DNA from: Richelia intracellularis HH01
GTDB lineage: Bacteria > Cyanobacteriota > Cyanobacteriia > Cyanobacteriales > Nostocaceae
Assembly (NCBI RefSeq): GCF_000350105.1
Contig: NZ_CAIY01000027.1
Coordinates: 1-64,000 of the forward strand
DNA length: 64,000 bases
Reading direction: 5' to 3'
Numbering within the stretch: the first letter of the stretch is position 1; each line of letters opens with the position of its first letter. The notes below the pieces were generated by a model. It was given only the letters and a program-made list of their open reading frames with translations, was not told the DNA's origin and ran no database searches. Both the position numbers and the translations under genes were made by a program. Below are positions 19,463 through 32,100 of the stretch, in pieces.

Positions 19463-21475
19463 ATGGCTGTTGCAACCCAATCCCTTGAAGAATTGTGTAT
19501 TAATTCAATTCGTTTTTTGGCAGTCGATGCCGTAGAAAAAGCAAAATCTGGTCATCCAGGATTACCAATGGGCGCAGCACCAATGGCATTTGTGCTGTGG
19601 GATAGGTTCATGCGGTTTAACCCCAAAAACCCAAAGTGGTTTAATCGTGATCGCTTTGTCCTATCTGCAGGGCATGGCTGTATGTTACAGTATGCCCTGC
19701 TCTACCTGACTGGTTATGACAGTGTAACCATAGAAGATATTAAGCAATTTCGCCAATGGGGCTCTAAAACTCCAGGGCACCCGGAAAATTTTGAGACAGA
19801 AGGTGTAGAAGTCACTACCGGACCCTTAGGGCAAGGTGTTGCGAATGGGGTAGGCTTGGCAATGGCTGAAGCACACCTGGCAGCTAAGTTTAATAGACCA
19901 GATATCACAATAGTTGACCACTATACTTATGTGATTTTAGGTGATGGTTGCAACATGGAAGGTGTAGCAGCTGAAGCTTGCTCTTTGGCAGGACATCTGG
20001 GATTAGGTAAGCTAATTGCTCTTTACGATGATAATCATATTTCCATTGATGGTTCCACTGATATTGCCTTCACTGAAAATGTAAGTGGGCGATTTGAATC
20101 TTATGGTTGGCATGTACTGCATGTTGAAAATGGTAATGCCGATTTGGATGCAATCTCTAAAGCTATTGAAAGTGCCAAGTCTGTTACTGATAAGCCTACT
20201 ATGATTAAGGTGACAACTACCATTGGTTATGGTGCTCCTAATAAGCAAAACACTGCTGGAATTCATGGTGCAGCTTTAGGTGCTGATGAAGTGGCAGCCA
20301 CCCGTAGTAACTTAGGTTGGGAATATGAGCCTTTCCATCTACCTCAAGATGCTGTAAATCATATGCGGAAGGCAGTTGAGCGTGGTGCAGTATTAGAAAC
20401 AGAATGGGATAAACTGTTTGCTGACTACAGCAAACAGTACCCTCAAGAAGCAGCAGAATTCAAGCGTTATGTTAGCGGAAAGTTACCTGATGGTTGGGAG
20501 AAGGTATTAACCTCCTACACTGCAGAAGACAAAGGACTAGCCACCCGCAAATATTCTGAAGCTTGCTTAAACAAATTAGCCCCCATCTTGCCTGAGTTGA
20601 TAGGTGGTTCTGCTGATTTAACCCACTCTAATCTAACTGAGATTAAGGGCTTTGGGAACTTTCAGAAAGGGCAATACCAAAATCGTAATGTCCACTTTGG
20701 CGTACGAGAACATGGTATGGGTGCAATATGTAATGGCATGGCACTCCATGGTTCAGGGCTAATTCCCTATGGTGCAACATTCTTAATTTTTACTGATTAC
20801 ATGCGGGCTGCTATTCGTTTATCTGCCCTTTCCCAAACAGGTACTATTTGGGTGATGACTCATGATTCAATCGGGCAAGGGGAAGATGGTCCTACCCATC
20901 AACCTATAGAAACACTAGCTTCACTAAGGGCAATTCCTAACCTAACAGTGATTCGTCCTGCAGATGGCACTGAATGTTCTGGGGCCTACAAGGTTGCGAT
21001 AAATAGATCAAAACAAAATTCACCTACTTTACTAGCATTGTCCCGTCAAGCTCTTCCTAACTTGACTCCCACTTCTATTGAAGGGGTAACGAAGGGTGCA
21101 TACACAGTTGTAGATTGTCAAGGAGTACCTGAACTAATTTTTATTGGTACTGGTTCTGAGTTGAATCTCTGCGTGGCTGCAGCTGAGAAGCTTCTAGGGG
21201 AAGGGAAGAAAGTGCGTGTGGTTTCTATGCCTTCTTGGGAGCTTTTTGAGGAGCAGGACGGGGCTTATAAGGAGTTTATATTACCTAAAGTTGTTACTAA
21301 ACGTTTATCAGTAGAAGCAGGTGCAAGCTTTGGCTGGCACAAGTATGTTGGCACTGAAGGTGATACAGTAAGTATCGACCAGTTTGGTGCTTCTGCCCCC
21401 GGTGTTTTTTGCATGGAGAAATTTGGTTTTAGCATTGATAATATATTGGCTAAAGCTAAGGCTTTATTAGATTAA
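19463..21475 (+). CDS. tkt: Transketolase
   Basis: Thiamine-diphosphate enzyme moving two-carbon units in the Calvin cycle and pentose phosphate pathway. Start taken at the ATG of [11 protein letters not shown] (19463) rather than a TTG two codons earlier. 670 residues, normal length. Motifs: [10 protein letters not shown] and [11 protein letters not shown] (substrate loops), the ThDP site [13 protein letters not shown]...DDNHISIDG, the PP:PYR pocket with [14 protein letters not shown] holding the catalytic Glu, and a C-terminal domain with GTGSEL and [11 protein letters not shown]. No damage is visible. It lies downstream of acpP-fabF on the same strand. Confidence 0.98.
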   Translation: MAVATQSLEELCINSIRFLAVDAVEKAKSGHPGLPMGAAPMAFVLWDRFMRFNPKNPKWFNRDRFVLSAGHGCMLQYALLYLTGYDSVTIEDIKQFRQWGSKTPGHPENFETEGVEVTTGPLGQGVANGVGLAMAEAHLAAKFNRPDITIVDHYTYVILGDGCNMEGVAAEACSLAGHLGLGKLIALYDDNHISIDGSTDIAFTENVSGRFESYGWHVLHVENGNADLDAISKAIESAKSVTDKPTMIKVTTTIGYGAPNKQNTAGIHGAALGADEVAATRSNLGWEYEPFHLPQDAVNHMRKAVERGAVLETEWDKLFADYSKQYPQEAAEFKRYVSGKLPDGWEKVLTSYTAEDKGLATRKYSEACLNKLAPILPELIGGSADLTHSNLTEIKGFGNFQKGQYQNRNVHFGVREHGMGAICNGMALHGSGLIPYGATFLIFTDYMRAAIRLSALSQTGTIWVMTHDSIGQGEDGPTHQPIETLASLRAIPNLTVIRPADGTECSGAYKVAINRSKQNSPTLLALSRQALPNLTPTSIEGVTKGAYTVVDCQGVPELIFIGTGSELNLCVAAAEKLLGEGKKVRVVSMPSWELFEEQDGAYKEFILPKVVTKRLSVEAGASFGWHKYVGTEGDTVSIDQFGASAPGVFCMEKFGFSIDNILAKAKALLD

Positions 21476-23107
21476 AACTAATTTTCGTTGGACTTTAGCA
21501 GTAAACGTGGTCAATTTATCAATTAGGAAAAGGATGATTGGCTTTTTGGGTGAGCTTTGAGTTCACCTTTTTTATCAACTGAGTACTGAATGAATTCCTC
21601 ACTTGGGCCCTGATTGATATCAATAAATTAAGCTAACAAGACTATAGTATTTCCCTCGATTAACAAAGCTTTCATAAACTACATATCATTGACCCGCTTT
21701 ACTTTAATCTACTCAGATCAAATGACTGGCGAGTATATCTTTACTATTTGCTATAGTAAATTTTTTTGTTTTTATAGGCACTTAAGAAGTCACTTCTAAG
21801 ATATAGATCAAAATATCTTTTGATTTATAAATTGTAGATTTGAGCAGGAAATACATCAAATATAAAATTTTTTGTATAAAATTATTATTTATGGGTATTG
21901 CATAGCAGGATCTTGTATCCTCTTCTGAAAACCATATTGTTTTTGAATAGTAGTGTTATAAGTTTTACTGATGTCAGGGAATCGGAGAAATTTTTATGGA
22001 GACTAATAACTTCTTAAAATGACTTCATAAGCTCTAGGAAAATTATTATATCACTTAAAATCATACTGGTTAGATAGTGGTTTAAGCCCAAGATTTTTCA
22101 CGATAGATCTTCATTGATGAATCTTTACTAATAGATTTTAAGTAGTTTTGGGTAATACACAGCTCTTGATTTCTCTTGCTCGAAAAAATGCTAGTCAAGT
22201 ATATTTTTGATTTACTTGATGATATCAGCTATTAATCTGTAGCTATGAGTTATTATTTTTTAGATAATAACTTTTTTTAATTCTCTATTTTAGAGCTTTA
22301 TTACCAGATTGTTTTATAAAAAGAATAAGATATAGTGAAATTAAAAAACATAAAAATCTGGAATTTGATTTCAATAGCTAAAGCTTGAGGAATATGTCTT
22401 ATACTATAGCACATAGTTAAAATACAGCCAAAGATATTTTCCACTTCCTTTTATATTAATTCATTTTTATAAGTTTTTATTATATAAAAGTGTTTTTTGA
22501 GCTTTATTTTAGAGACTGATATTAACTAATTAAGGCACTCATTTTACGGCTATTTTTATTGCTCTATTGACCTACTTCAGTCGACTTTGAGTGGTTCTAT
22601 ATATAAATAATAATACATACAATCAATATTACAAACATGAAGTTATTATCTGAGTTATTACGGCATATTTGACTTCTAATGATTATAGAAAATGATAAAA
22701 TTTACAATTACTAAAAATCATAGATACTATTATTTTTGTTGCTATTAAGATTCTATATACCATTGGAGTGAGTAAATGGGTAAAATACTATCGATGATAA
22801 GTATGTACTTCTAAGGAAAGAAACTTTATATTCTTAGTTTCGAGACTTTTCTCTTAAACTTAATGTATATTATCACTCCCAACTCTATATTTTGTTGATT
22901 TTCCACTTTAAACTAACTCATTTAAAGCCTCATTTATAGAAATGCTATATTCACTTTCAATCTTCTATATAATTTGTGAATTGATATTTATAGCTGATAT
23001 AGTTTGAAGATTATTTTAACCTTTTCATTGAAAAATATGAATATATTGAATTCATTTTACCTAATTGTTGCCATAGTGTGAATAAATAAACTAGTAAGTT
23101 GATAACG
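21476..23107. other. 1.6-kb gene-free stretch
   Basis: No credible open frame on either strand, very AT-rich, with no recognisable protein fragments. Presumably eroded DNA. Confidence 0.55.
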
Positions 23108-23398
23108 ATGAAATTGATTACCTTGATAATTTTATCGCTGCAAATTATCACCATAACACCCACTGCTTATGGAAATAGATGTGAAACTATTAATGCCCAC
23201 AAGGTTTGTATCGTTGATCTTAAACGTAGCCCCAAAAGATACTGGAACTATCGAGTTAGTATAAGTATTGATGAAGAAAAGCAACCTGTGGAAATTTACA
23301 ACTGTCGCAGTCAGTTTAAAATTCAACAGGATGGTAAGATTGTATTTTTCGAGGAGAATAGCCCTGGAAAATTCATTTGCAGAAATTTTAAATATTAA
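23108..23398 (+). CDS. Small secreted hypothetical protein
   Basis: A 96-residue protein starting MKLITLIILSLQIITI. It has a clear signal peptide with a likely cleavage after TAYG (about residue 21). The mature part has four cysteines (RCETINAHKVCIVD, YNCRSQF, KFICRNFKY), suggesting disulfides in the periplasm or outside. The ATG at 23108 is preferred over a TTG three codons upstream. I do not recognise the family. The even cysteine count and signal peptide support a real gene even though its surroundings are eroded. Confidence 0.6.
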   Translation: MKLITLIILSLQIITITPTAYGNRCETINAHKVCIVDLKRSPKRYWNYRVSISIDEEKQPVEIYNCRSQFKIQQDGKIVFFEENSPGKFICRNFKY

Positions 23399-23874
23399 TC
23401 ATTAACTACGTGCACTAGTAGAGCTCGTAAAATAGTAGAAACGTTTAGTTTTTTCCCTACTACGAATGTGGCAAATATCTGAAGTTACTATTTTACTTTG
23501 GCTTTTTCTATAGTCTAGGATTATAGATATCAGCTTGGGTGAAATAATACATATGATCATATTTAGTAAGGTTAAGAGCACAATATCCACCAAGCTCATA
23601 ATTAGTTGCCTCCCAGTTATTTGAGTTTTACGAGTAAATCAAACTTCCTGTTATATATCTGGATTATGAGTAGTTTTTTGTGCTTGCTTTTCCAGTAATA
23701 ATAGACTAATAGCAATCTTTATCACTGCAAATTTGCTAAACAGAAAATTAATAATTGTTTGTCTATATTAATAGTTATTTATATATATGACTTCATTATA
23801 GCATAGCAAAATATAAATGTGTGGTCAGAAAATTTTGGAAATGCCTAGTTAATCCTAGTAAAAGTTAAGCATTA
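23399..23874. other. Gene-free stretch
   Basis: A minus-strand frame at 23402-23599 has no start context and no protein-like pattern. Nothing else was recognised. Confidence 0.45.
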
Positions 23875-24103
23875 ATGCGGATTTCTCTTGTACTATATGC
23901 CAGTTTACTGTTTCTCTGTATACATAGTTGAAGACGAAGTTATACTTCACAGAGGTGTAAGACAGAATGTTTTTGTGGAAATCAAACGAAAATATTTAGG
24001 AATGGAAATTAGAAGAACTTGTATCAAAGTACAAAACCCTAAGAATATAAATTTTACTTATTTGAGTTCCAGTTTGGATTTTGGTGCAGATGAAATTAGA
24101 TAA
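23875..24103 (+). pseudogene. Possible frameshifted small secreted protein
   Basis: From the ATG at 23875 one frame encodes MRISLVLYASLLFLCIHS, a good signal peptide, then stops at 23929. The next frame is open from about 23897 to 24103 and continues with VEDEVILHRGVRQNVFVEIK...TCIKVQNPKNINF, a plausible mature domain. A single-base change near 23925 would join the two into a secreted protein of about 75 residues. Alternatively the downstream frame is translated alone from an ATG at 23897. I do not recognise the family; this is an inference from frame structure. Confidence 0.35.
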
Positions 24104-24195
24104 AAATAATAGTGTCTATTGTGCTTGGCGATAATAACCTCACATTTAAGGATTTTAGAAAGCTATTAAAGCTGTAATAGGGGAGAAGATCTGTA

Positions 24196-26184
24196 ATGTT
24201 AGAAATTAAAACCACAAAAAATTTTCCTTTGCCTATGACTGAAAGAGAACGTTTATTGCTGAAGGATTTAGTAGATTATTCGCAAGTGCATTCAATTCCA
24301 GAAATTTGGTCTGTGATAGGTGGTAGATTCGGGGATACATTAGCCTTGCTAGCCCCCCATTCTCATCCAGAAGTAATGTTTACTTATACACAATTGTATC
24401 AGCAAATTAAACTTTTTGCTGGAGGATTACAGTCATTAGAAGTTCAAGTGGGAATTTGTGTTTCTCTGATTGCCGACAATTCTCCTCGGTGGCTAATTGC
24501 TGATCAGGGGATCATCATGGCTGGAGCAGTAAATACGGTACGTAGCCCACATACTGATAGGGAAGAATTATTCTATATACTAGAAAATAGCCTGAGCACA
24601 GTCTTAGCAATACAGAATTTGCAAACCTTGGAAAAGCTGAGAGAGGGGTTAAATAATTTGCCAATTAGGCTAGTCATTTTGCTAACTGATGAAATACCTC
24701 CAGAAACAGAAACAATAACAATTATCAATTTTTCCCAACTTATAGAAATGGGGAAAAAGAATAAATTGCAAATCTTCCAGAAGAGCCGTAACGACCTTGC
24801 CACAATAATGTACACTTCTGGAACTACAGGTAAACCAAAGGGTATTATGCTCAGTCATGGCAACATGATGCACCAAGTGTCTAATTTGGGGACAATAGTG
24901 CAACCCCAGCCAGGGGATGTTATTTTAAGTATTCTCCCCACTTGGCATAGTTATGAACGTAGTGCAGAGTATTTTTTACTTGCCCAAGGTTGTACCCTAA
25001 TTTATACTAGCATTCGCTTTTTCACAAGGGATTTAAAGCAATATAGGCCACATTATATGGTAGTTGTACCCCGAATACTTGAATCTATTTATGAAGCGAT
25101 ACAAAAGCAATTTCGGGAACAGTCAAAAATCAAGCAGCATTTGGTAAATATCTTACTGAGTTTCAGTAAAAAATATATTCAGGCAAAACACATTTCTCAA
25201 AAATTAGACTTGAATAAACTTAATCCTTCTACTAAAGAAATAATTATTGCTAACACACAAAAATTTGTCTTATTTCCTCTCCATTGGTTAGCTGACCAGT
25301 TTGTGTATAAAAAAGTAAGAGAGGTTACTGGAGGTAGAGTTAAACAAATTATCAGTGGTGGTAGTACTCTTCCTCAACATATTGATACCTTCTTTGAAAT
25401 TATTGGGGTGGATATTTTAGTTGGTTATGGATTAACAGAAACCTCCCCTGTTACCCATGCACGAAGACATTGGAGCAATTTACGTGGTTCTTCTGGAAAA
25501 CCTATTCCTGGTACAGAAACTAAAATTGTCCATCCGGAAAATTATCAAGCGGTAAAAACAGGTGAAAAAGGCTTGGTGCTATTGCGGGGGCCACAAGTTA
25601 TGCAAGGTTATTACCAAAACTCGGTGGCAACGCATAAGGCTATAGATTCTGAAGGTTGGTTTAATAGTGGTGACTTAGGATGGTTAACAGTTAAAAATGA
25701 CCTGGTATTAACCGGACGAGTGAAAGACACTATTGTATTAAGCAATGGGGAGAATATCGAACCTCAACCTATCGAAGATGCCTGTTTACAATCACCATAT
25801 ATTCATCAAATTATGCTTGTAGGACAAGATTACAAAAGTCTTGGTGCATTGATTGTTCCCAATTTTGATGCTTTAGAAAAATGGATGAATAGCAAAAACC
25901 TGCAATTATCTTTAGATGATGCTAGTCTTGCACAGGCAGAAGGTCAAACAATTAACCTGGAAAGTAAAATAATCCAAAGCTTATTCCGGCAAGAATTGAA
26001 TCGGGAAGTGAAAAATCGTCCAGGTTATTGTCTAAATGATCTTATTGGACCCTTCAAACTGATTCCCGAGCCATTTTCTGTTGAAAATGGAACAATGACA
26101 CAAACATTGAAAATTAAACGGTATGTTGTTACAGAACGTGACCGCCATACAATTAAAGCAATGTTTTCCCAAAAGTCTCAATAA
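24196..26184 (+). CDS. aas: Acyl-ACP synthetase / long-chain fatty acid ligase
   Basis: AMP-forming ligase activating free fatty acids. In cyanobacteria the single enzyme of this type (Aas) recycles fatty acids released from membranes onto ACP. 662 residues; motifs are the P-loop YTSGTTGKPKGIMLSHGN, LPTWHSYER, GYGLTETSPVTHARR, the D of SGDLGWL and the hinge GRVKDTIVLSNGENIEPQPIED. The N-terminal phrase IADQGIIMAGAVNTVRSPHTDREEL is typical of cyanobacterial Aas. GGGGAG precedes the ATG; an internal Met at residue 14 (MTERERLLL) is an alternative start. It is followed after 30 bases by the YlqD-family gene, probably an operon. Confidence 0.92.
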   Translation: MLEIKTTKNFPLPMTERERLLLKDLVDYSQVHSIPEIWSVIGGRFGDTLALLAPHSHPEVMFTYTQLYQQIKLFAGGLQSLEVQVGICVSLIADNSPRWLIADQGIIMAGAVNTVRSPHTDREELFYILENSLSTVLAIQNLQTLEKLREGLNNLPIRLVILLTDEIPPETETITIINFSQLIEMGKKNKLQIFQKSRNDLATIMYTSGTTGKPKGIMLSHGNMMHQVSNLGTIVQPQPGDVILSILPTWHSYERSAEYFLLAQGCTLIYTSIRFFTRDLKQYRPHYMVVVPRILESIYEAIQKQFREQSKIKQHLVNILLSFSKKYIQAKHISQKLDLNKLNPSTKEIIIANTQKFVLFPLHWLADQFVYKKVREVTGGRVKQIISGGSTLPQHIDTFFEIIGVDILVGYGLTETSPVTHARRHWSNLRGSSGKPIPGTETKIVHPENYQAVKTGEKGLVLLRGPQVMQGYYQNSVATHKAIDSEGWFNSGDLGWLTVKNDLVLTGRVKDTIVLSNGENIEPQPIEDACLQSPYIHQIMLVGQDYKSLGALIVPNFDALEKWMNSKNLQLSLDDASLAQAEGQTINLESKIIQSLFRQELNREVKNRPGYCLNDLIGPFKLIPEPFSVENGTMTQTLKIKRYVVTERDRHTIKAMFSQKSQ

Positions 26185-26214
26185 TGTACTAGATAAGTAA
26201 CCCTAAATTTAAAT

Positions 26215-26664
26215 ATGGACATCCCCAATCAAAAATTACTGTTAAAGCGTGTTGTTAATGTCAAAGTTATCGTCACCCCTATTTGGAAAGATGAGATGCA
26301 ACAACATCTACAAACTCAGATAAATCAAGTAAATCAACAGTTTCAAGAGATCGAAATGCAGGGGCAAAGAGCAATTACAGAAATTCAAAAACAAAGCGTA
26401 CAACCTCCAGGGCCCCAAACAAATCAGCAAGTAAAAAATATTCAATTACAAATAAATGAGAAGAAAAATGAATTATTAGAACAAAAAAATCAATTGTTGC
26501 AAAACCTCCAACAGGTGCAGGTCTTAGAATTAGATCAGGAAGTAAATCAATTTCAGATGGAGGGACTTTTCCATGTAGAAATAGGTAATAATCTAATTAG
26601 TAAAATGCAGGTAGAAATTGTTATGCGAGACGGAATTATTGAAGAAATTCGCGGTGATATTTAG
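26215..26664 (+). CDS. YlqD-family protein
   Basis: A 149-residue protein of the YlqD family, whose function is unknown. It opens with KLLLKRVVNVKVIVTPIWK, a beta-rich N-terminus. A Gln-rich coiled coil of about 75 residues follows (about 27-105), then a C-terminal beta part with FHVEIGNNL and VEIVMRDGIIEEIRGDI. No signal peptide. It lies 30 bases downstream of the acyl-ACP synthetase and is presumably co-transcribed. The family name is given from pattern; the link to lipid metabolism is only positional. Confidence 0.8.
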   Translation: MDIPNQKLLLKRVVNVKVIVTPIWKDEMQQHLQTQINQVNQQFQEIEMQGQRAITEIQKQSVQPPGPQTNQQVKNIQLQINEKKNELLEQKNQLLQNLQQVQVLELDQEVNQFQMEGLFHVEIGNNLISKMQVEIVMRDGIIEEIRGDI

Positions 26665-28741
26665 AATATTTGTATGCAAAAATACGGTTATAAAACTGCT
26701 TTACCTAATTCAGGCAACGCTAATATTTACTAAGGCAATTCAAAACTAAATTGTTTGTATATTTGCTGGAAAATAATTCAGGGTTAAAGTCAAAATTATG
26801 AAGCCCTATGGATTGGTGAAACTGATTACAGAATACCACCAAAGTAAAACTTCACAAAAATTATTAGTTAACATTTAATATCGACCACAATCATTGACCA
26901 TTCTATGATGAAATAGTCCAGATTCTATCCCAAAAAAGACATTTTCAGGCATTAAATTATGCTTTATTAAGCTCCCAATTCTCATTATCTGGTATTTTGT
27001 TTAATTTAGTACTTTTAGATCTTGTATGTAGAACTATGAATATTATTATGATGCTTTTAGATTTTAAGAAATCCCAAATTAACCCTATGTATACTAATAT
27101 AAGCTTACTTTAGTAAGCTACTGCTAGAGGCTTACGAGTACTTATTCGCTTTTACTAGATCAATTCAAGTTTTGTTCTTTTATATTTCAAGGTTAAAGGG
27201 TAAATGAATCAATCATAGCCCTTTTTACTTCCTCAAAGTATCTAATAAACTCCATATAAGAACTATATGACTTTCTTAGCATAAATTTAATAAGTACATC
27301 ATAAATTAATAGGATGAAAACAAATATAATTTTAGCGGTTGAATATAATCAGATCCCTCTTATAGTTATTTATAGAAATGTTGAAGCTTTTTATCTGGGG
27401 ATCAAATTCTCCAATATTTGTAGTTTATAAAAATAAGTATATCTTTAGATTGTCTCTATATTTTTTTCATACTTTAAATTATTTAGCTTACATTTTAAAA
27501 CCTATTTTTCTTATGGGTTGTGAACATATTTAAATAGAAGAAAATATCATGATATATGAGGTTTAATGTTCAATAATATCTTGGCTGTTAGATATCGCTT
27601 AGTCCCATTTATATCTTTGTAAAAATAAGAGCCCCAGGTATTCATATCCCCACTACATATATTTTCTACTAGTTGCAAATCTCTTAACATCAGGACTATC
27701 AACTTATATTTTTTTAACTGGACTTAGATTATTCTGTGAAGATCACTATAAGTGTTATTCTCAGCTTAGCTATACTGATTTTTAAACTTAATTTTAGAGT
27801 TTAGAGAAACTTACGCAAAATAGGATTAGCAAATCAGAATCCAAATGCTTATAAAAAGTTTAGATATTTAATAGATGCTCAATTTTTGGTATTTTGATCA
27901 GGATAAAGTGACTTATTACTAATCCAAACTAATAAATAACTTTTACAATATATAACTAGCTGATATCAAAAATGCTTTTACACATTATAATAATACAAAA
28001 TTCTTTAAAAATTGAATTATTGAGTATAACAGCAATCAATAAGTCATTATTTAGCTACATTTAATTTCTTTTAAGGTTAATTTAGTAATCATAAAAAAGT
28101 TGGTCTTGGCTCCACTTGAAGAGAGTGATGATTAAGATGTATTACTAGTATGTACGAGTCGGAGAATATTTTATATGCAGTATCAACACAATTATCAAAT
28201 TATTCAAATATACGTCATTGTTGTTTAATCTAATTATTTAGTATAAAAAATAAATATTCAATTTCATTAAATTCATAATTCACTTAATATTTCAAGATTT
28301 TATTTTAAAAAATATTAGATATATGTAAGAGGACTACAAATAATGCACATAAACTTATAAGAATTACTAAAATATATTAAAGAAAGCATAATTTTATGTT
28401 ATAGAAAAATGCACTATTTGAATTTAAGGTTAACTATGCTCTTCTTAAATATCTATATATATTTTTTCTAAATGTTATGTAACAACTTCTATTTGATATT
28501 GTGAACTTTTTAATTTAATTATTGAATAGTTTATCTAAGGTTAATAATATTGTTCAGATTATATTACTCCTATGGTAAAAAGTCTAAAACAATATAATTT
28601 TTAAGACTGCTTTACAAGCCTTTATATTTTTACATTAATCACATAAGTAGTATCAATATACTTGCAATGAAATTATTATATTTTTCAATCTCATATTGGC
28701 AATTGCATATAGGAGGGAAAATGCAATTGCCATTTGGTTAA
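26665..28741. other. 2.1-kb gene-free stretch
   Basis: Very AT-rich, all frames closed, no identifiable relics. A hairpin near its right end (28697-28732) may serve the msrB transcript. Confidence 0.55.
28697..28732 (-). terminator. Hairpin downstream of msrB
   Basis: A 12-bp perfect stem (28697-28708 with 28721-28732, TGGCAATTGCAT/ATGCAATTGCCA) with a 12-base loop, starting 10 bases past the msrB stop codon. No T-run follows on the minus strand, so it is either a weak terminator or an mRNA 3'-end stabiliser. Confidence 0.45.
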
Positions 28742-29149
28742 TTAAGCAGGAATAAACTTGAGTGCTACACCATTGATACAATAGCGCTGACCTGTAGGTG
28801 CAGGTCCATCGTTAAATACATGGCCGAGGTGTCCACCGCAACGACTGCAATGCACTTCTAATCGAGTCATAAATAAGGATCTATCTACAGATGTAGCAAT
28901 AGCATCTTCAACAGGATTGAAAAAACTAGGCCAACCTGTACCACTATTAAACTTAGTTTCTGATGTAAATAAAGGTTGACCACATCCTGCACATAAATAT
29001 GTACCTTGTTCATAGGTTTTATCCAAGATACTAGTACCTGCACCTTCAGTGCTATGTTTACGAAGGACACAAAATTGTTCTGGGGTCAAACTAGAACGCC
29101 ATTCTTCTTCTGTTTTAGTAACTTCGAAGCTTTTATTAGAAGTTGCCAT
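28742..29149 (-). CDS. msrB: Peptide-methionine (R)-S-oxide reductase
   Basis: Repairs the R-epimer of methionine sulfoxide in proteins. 135 residues with two zinc-binding CxxC pairs (LCAGCG and HCSRCGG), the substrate motif GTGWPSFF, GHLGHVFNDGP and the catalytic Cys in RYCINGVALKF. AGGAG precedes the ATG. It is isolated: gene-free DNA extends about 2 kb downstream and 3.4 kb upstream. Its survival there suggests continuing need for oxidative repair. Confidence 0.96.
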   Translation of the reverse strand: MATSNKSFEVTKTEEEWRSSLTPEQFCVLRKHSTEGAGTSILDKTYEQGTYLCAGCGQPLFTSETKFNSGTGWPSFFNPVEDAIATSVDRSLFMTRLEVHCSRCGGHLGHVFNDGPAPTGQRYCINGVALKFIPA

Positions 29150-32100
29150 AAATTTTGAATCTCCTAGCTAAATAATCTAATAGCTATACTTTACCGAAAA
29201 GAACTGTACCTACTTCTAAAAAATTGTTTTCATGATATTAATTTATGGTCAATTACCCAAACTAGATTCAAATTGCCCATCTATACAAACAGATGGGAAG
29301 AGCACAAAGTAAAAGATACATAGCAATAATTTATATTTTACTTACTTTAGCAAAAGTTTATTGATCGACAGTGTGATAATTCCAATATAAACTCTGTAAC
29401 TTTGCTAAGTCAGTGGTCTTAGTTTTTGGACATTACCATAAACCGATGAATAATGATAAAAAAGTCGTTGTTTAAAAGTTAGGGTTTTGACATATTAGGA
29501 TAGGCGAGTAATTAATTTCGGTAAAATCAAGTCTAACTAATTTTTTTTAATGGACTCTATACTAGGAGAACATAAAGTAAAATAATAGCAAGAAGCTAAG
29601 ATATATTAGGAAAAAAATGAATCAATGCAGTTTTTAAGCCAAGGTTGGTAGTTTTTCCTATGAATATTTTTTCTGCTTTTTAACTAGGAGATGTTACTAG
29701 TCAGTTTAGGGATATTGTACATAGTAGTTGTATATATATGAATTTCTTATAAATCTACTCAGTAGTTAATCATATTATTGTACAGCTATTTTTATAAATA
29801 AATTTGGAGCAATGTTCTCCTGGTGTAAATGATTGTCCTAAATTTAATAGGAACTCATAATAATTCTAATTTTTAACCTAAAGAATATGATACTAGTATT
29901 GTAATTGTGAGTCACAGATTAAATGTTTCCGTAATAGAAAGTTTTGATAATGCCCACTTCAATAAATATCCCTTAGAAAGACGATATTCGTAAATATTAA
30001 GTCATTTCAAATATCCTCATAAAAGAAGCTGATTTTTCCAGTCGAAGTTAATTAAGATGGTTTTTGCTAATTTTTTCTTAATACAGTCATTGAATTTTAG
30101 ACTTTTGCTTAACAAAATTGGTATGATTATGAAATATGGGTTATGAGTCAAGGTTGGTAATACTAGAAAATAATTTTTGGCTCTCTAGCTTTAAGTATTC
30201 TTCTTTTATTGTCTCTTATACCTTAACCTAAATAGATAATCCTGAAAGTCTAAATTTAATACTATTCATTAGTAAAATGCCTCTGAAACAGAGTATTATC
30301 TGTGCAGTAAGTTTTACAACCATCTACATTCTAAGTCCATAAGCCTTTATAATGGCAACTTTATTCATATAGTAATATAAAATCTTATAAAGGTATTTTT
30401 ATACTTTCTTTTCTACTTAGAAAGTACCAGGTTCAATTATAGTTGTTTATATATAAATTCTTCACTCTGGATATTGGAAGTATTATATAAATGAAATTAT
30501 TTCCTATATACCTGATAGTAGCTAAAAGTATAAAAAGCCATTTACTAGCTTTTATAAAAGAAATTTAGGTTTATCTTTAAACATGTTTCTCCTTGACCTA
30601 TTATTGTTTTGGCAGGAACCTCTACCACAAATAAAATATTTCCTGCAATGAGTAGAATATATTCACAATTAATATCCCAAGATAAAACAGATCTGCATTT
30701 CAAATGTGGACATATATTGCGTATTAATATATCCCTGCACATGCTAATATTGCACAACTCTACTTATGATTTTGGAGTTGGTACTAAATTATGTATATTC
30801 ATAATCGATAGTAACTGGTTTTACCCCAATCCTCTTTTTTTATTTTGTAAAATCTGATATTAATTACTAGAATTAGGTTAGGGTATATCCTAGGTTAGAT
30901 TTATGAAGATTAACTAATTTATATCAGCATTAGAAAATATCACTGCTCATCATTGATCTAAATGAGATTTATCTAAGTTGTTCTTTCAATCAACTAATGA
31001 AATTCTACAGCTTAACTGCTCAACGTATTAGGATAAATATTTATAAAGTTAGGAAATGAAAATTTTTAACCCCATAATTTTTATCTGATACTTTTAAAAC
31101 ATTTACAATTTATATATATGTGAATCTGAAGATTCAAATTTAAGTTAGATTTTGTATTTATTTATGTATTAACAACATGGGAGGTTAAGATAATTAGCCA
31201 CTCTACTTCTGACAAAATAAAATCTGAAACGAGTAATTTATTAGGCTATCCATAAAAAAATAACAACCTGATCATAGTCAATACATTATCCAATCCTCCA
31301 ATCTATACCTAAATATTTATAATAAATCAAGCAGTTGATATGAGACTTTAACTCAACTCAGCTTAAGGTCATTTTTACTTGGAGAGACTGATTAATCTTG
31401 AGTAAGCTTAATCACCCAGGTTTTAGAGCAAATAATTATGTTAAGAACCTTAGCAGAAAAAAATCGTTGTATTAACTCAATTATCAGAAAAATTTTCTAT
31501 AAATTTGTACTAGTGGTGTAGTAATTTGAAGTTGTATCTTACTTATTAATAAGCTAATCAGACTTTGTCAAAAATACACAAGCAGATTACCCTTTAAATA
31601 TCCCACTTCATGAGCCCTGATATTAGAGAATATTTTGTATAGATTAAGAGTAACGAAGTACCAAATCAATCTTTACTCTTACCGGTTACTGTAGGATCGA
31701 CTAGGAAAAGTGTTAAGTCTGCTGTCTATAAATGAAATTTTTATTATAAGGAAGTATCAATTCATAAGACTTTCCTGATGGCAAATAAGCACTTGTAAAT
31801 ACAACACGGATTTACTGTCAAAACCAAATACTATCACTAGGTTGTTTGATACTAGTAATAGTATTCCTTGTACTTAAACTTTTAATATATTTATTAATAG
31901 AATAATTTAAGTATTTATAGCTGAACTCCGCCAAGCTTCTGAAAAATCAGGATACCATAAACCAGGTAGCCACCAGGGAAATTGCTTTGGAATAAATTAC
32001 TATGGAAGCCCCACAACAGGCCAGTAATAATATAAGCGCATCCTAATTTATCAGTTTTATAGTCGAAAATTAACTAAACTATAGCTATACAAAAACTTGA

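Noticed and set aside
30545..30857. Overlapping open frames on both strands in the 3.4-kb empty stretch
   Set aside because: Neither shows a conserved motif or start context; chance frames are expected at this length.
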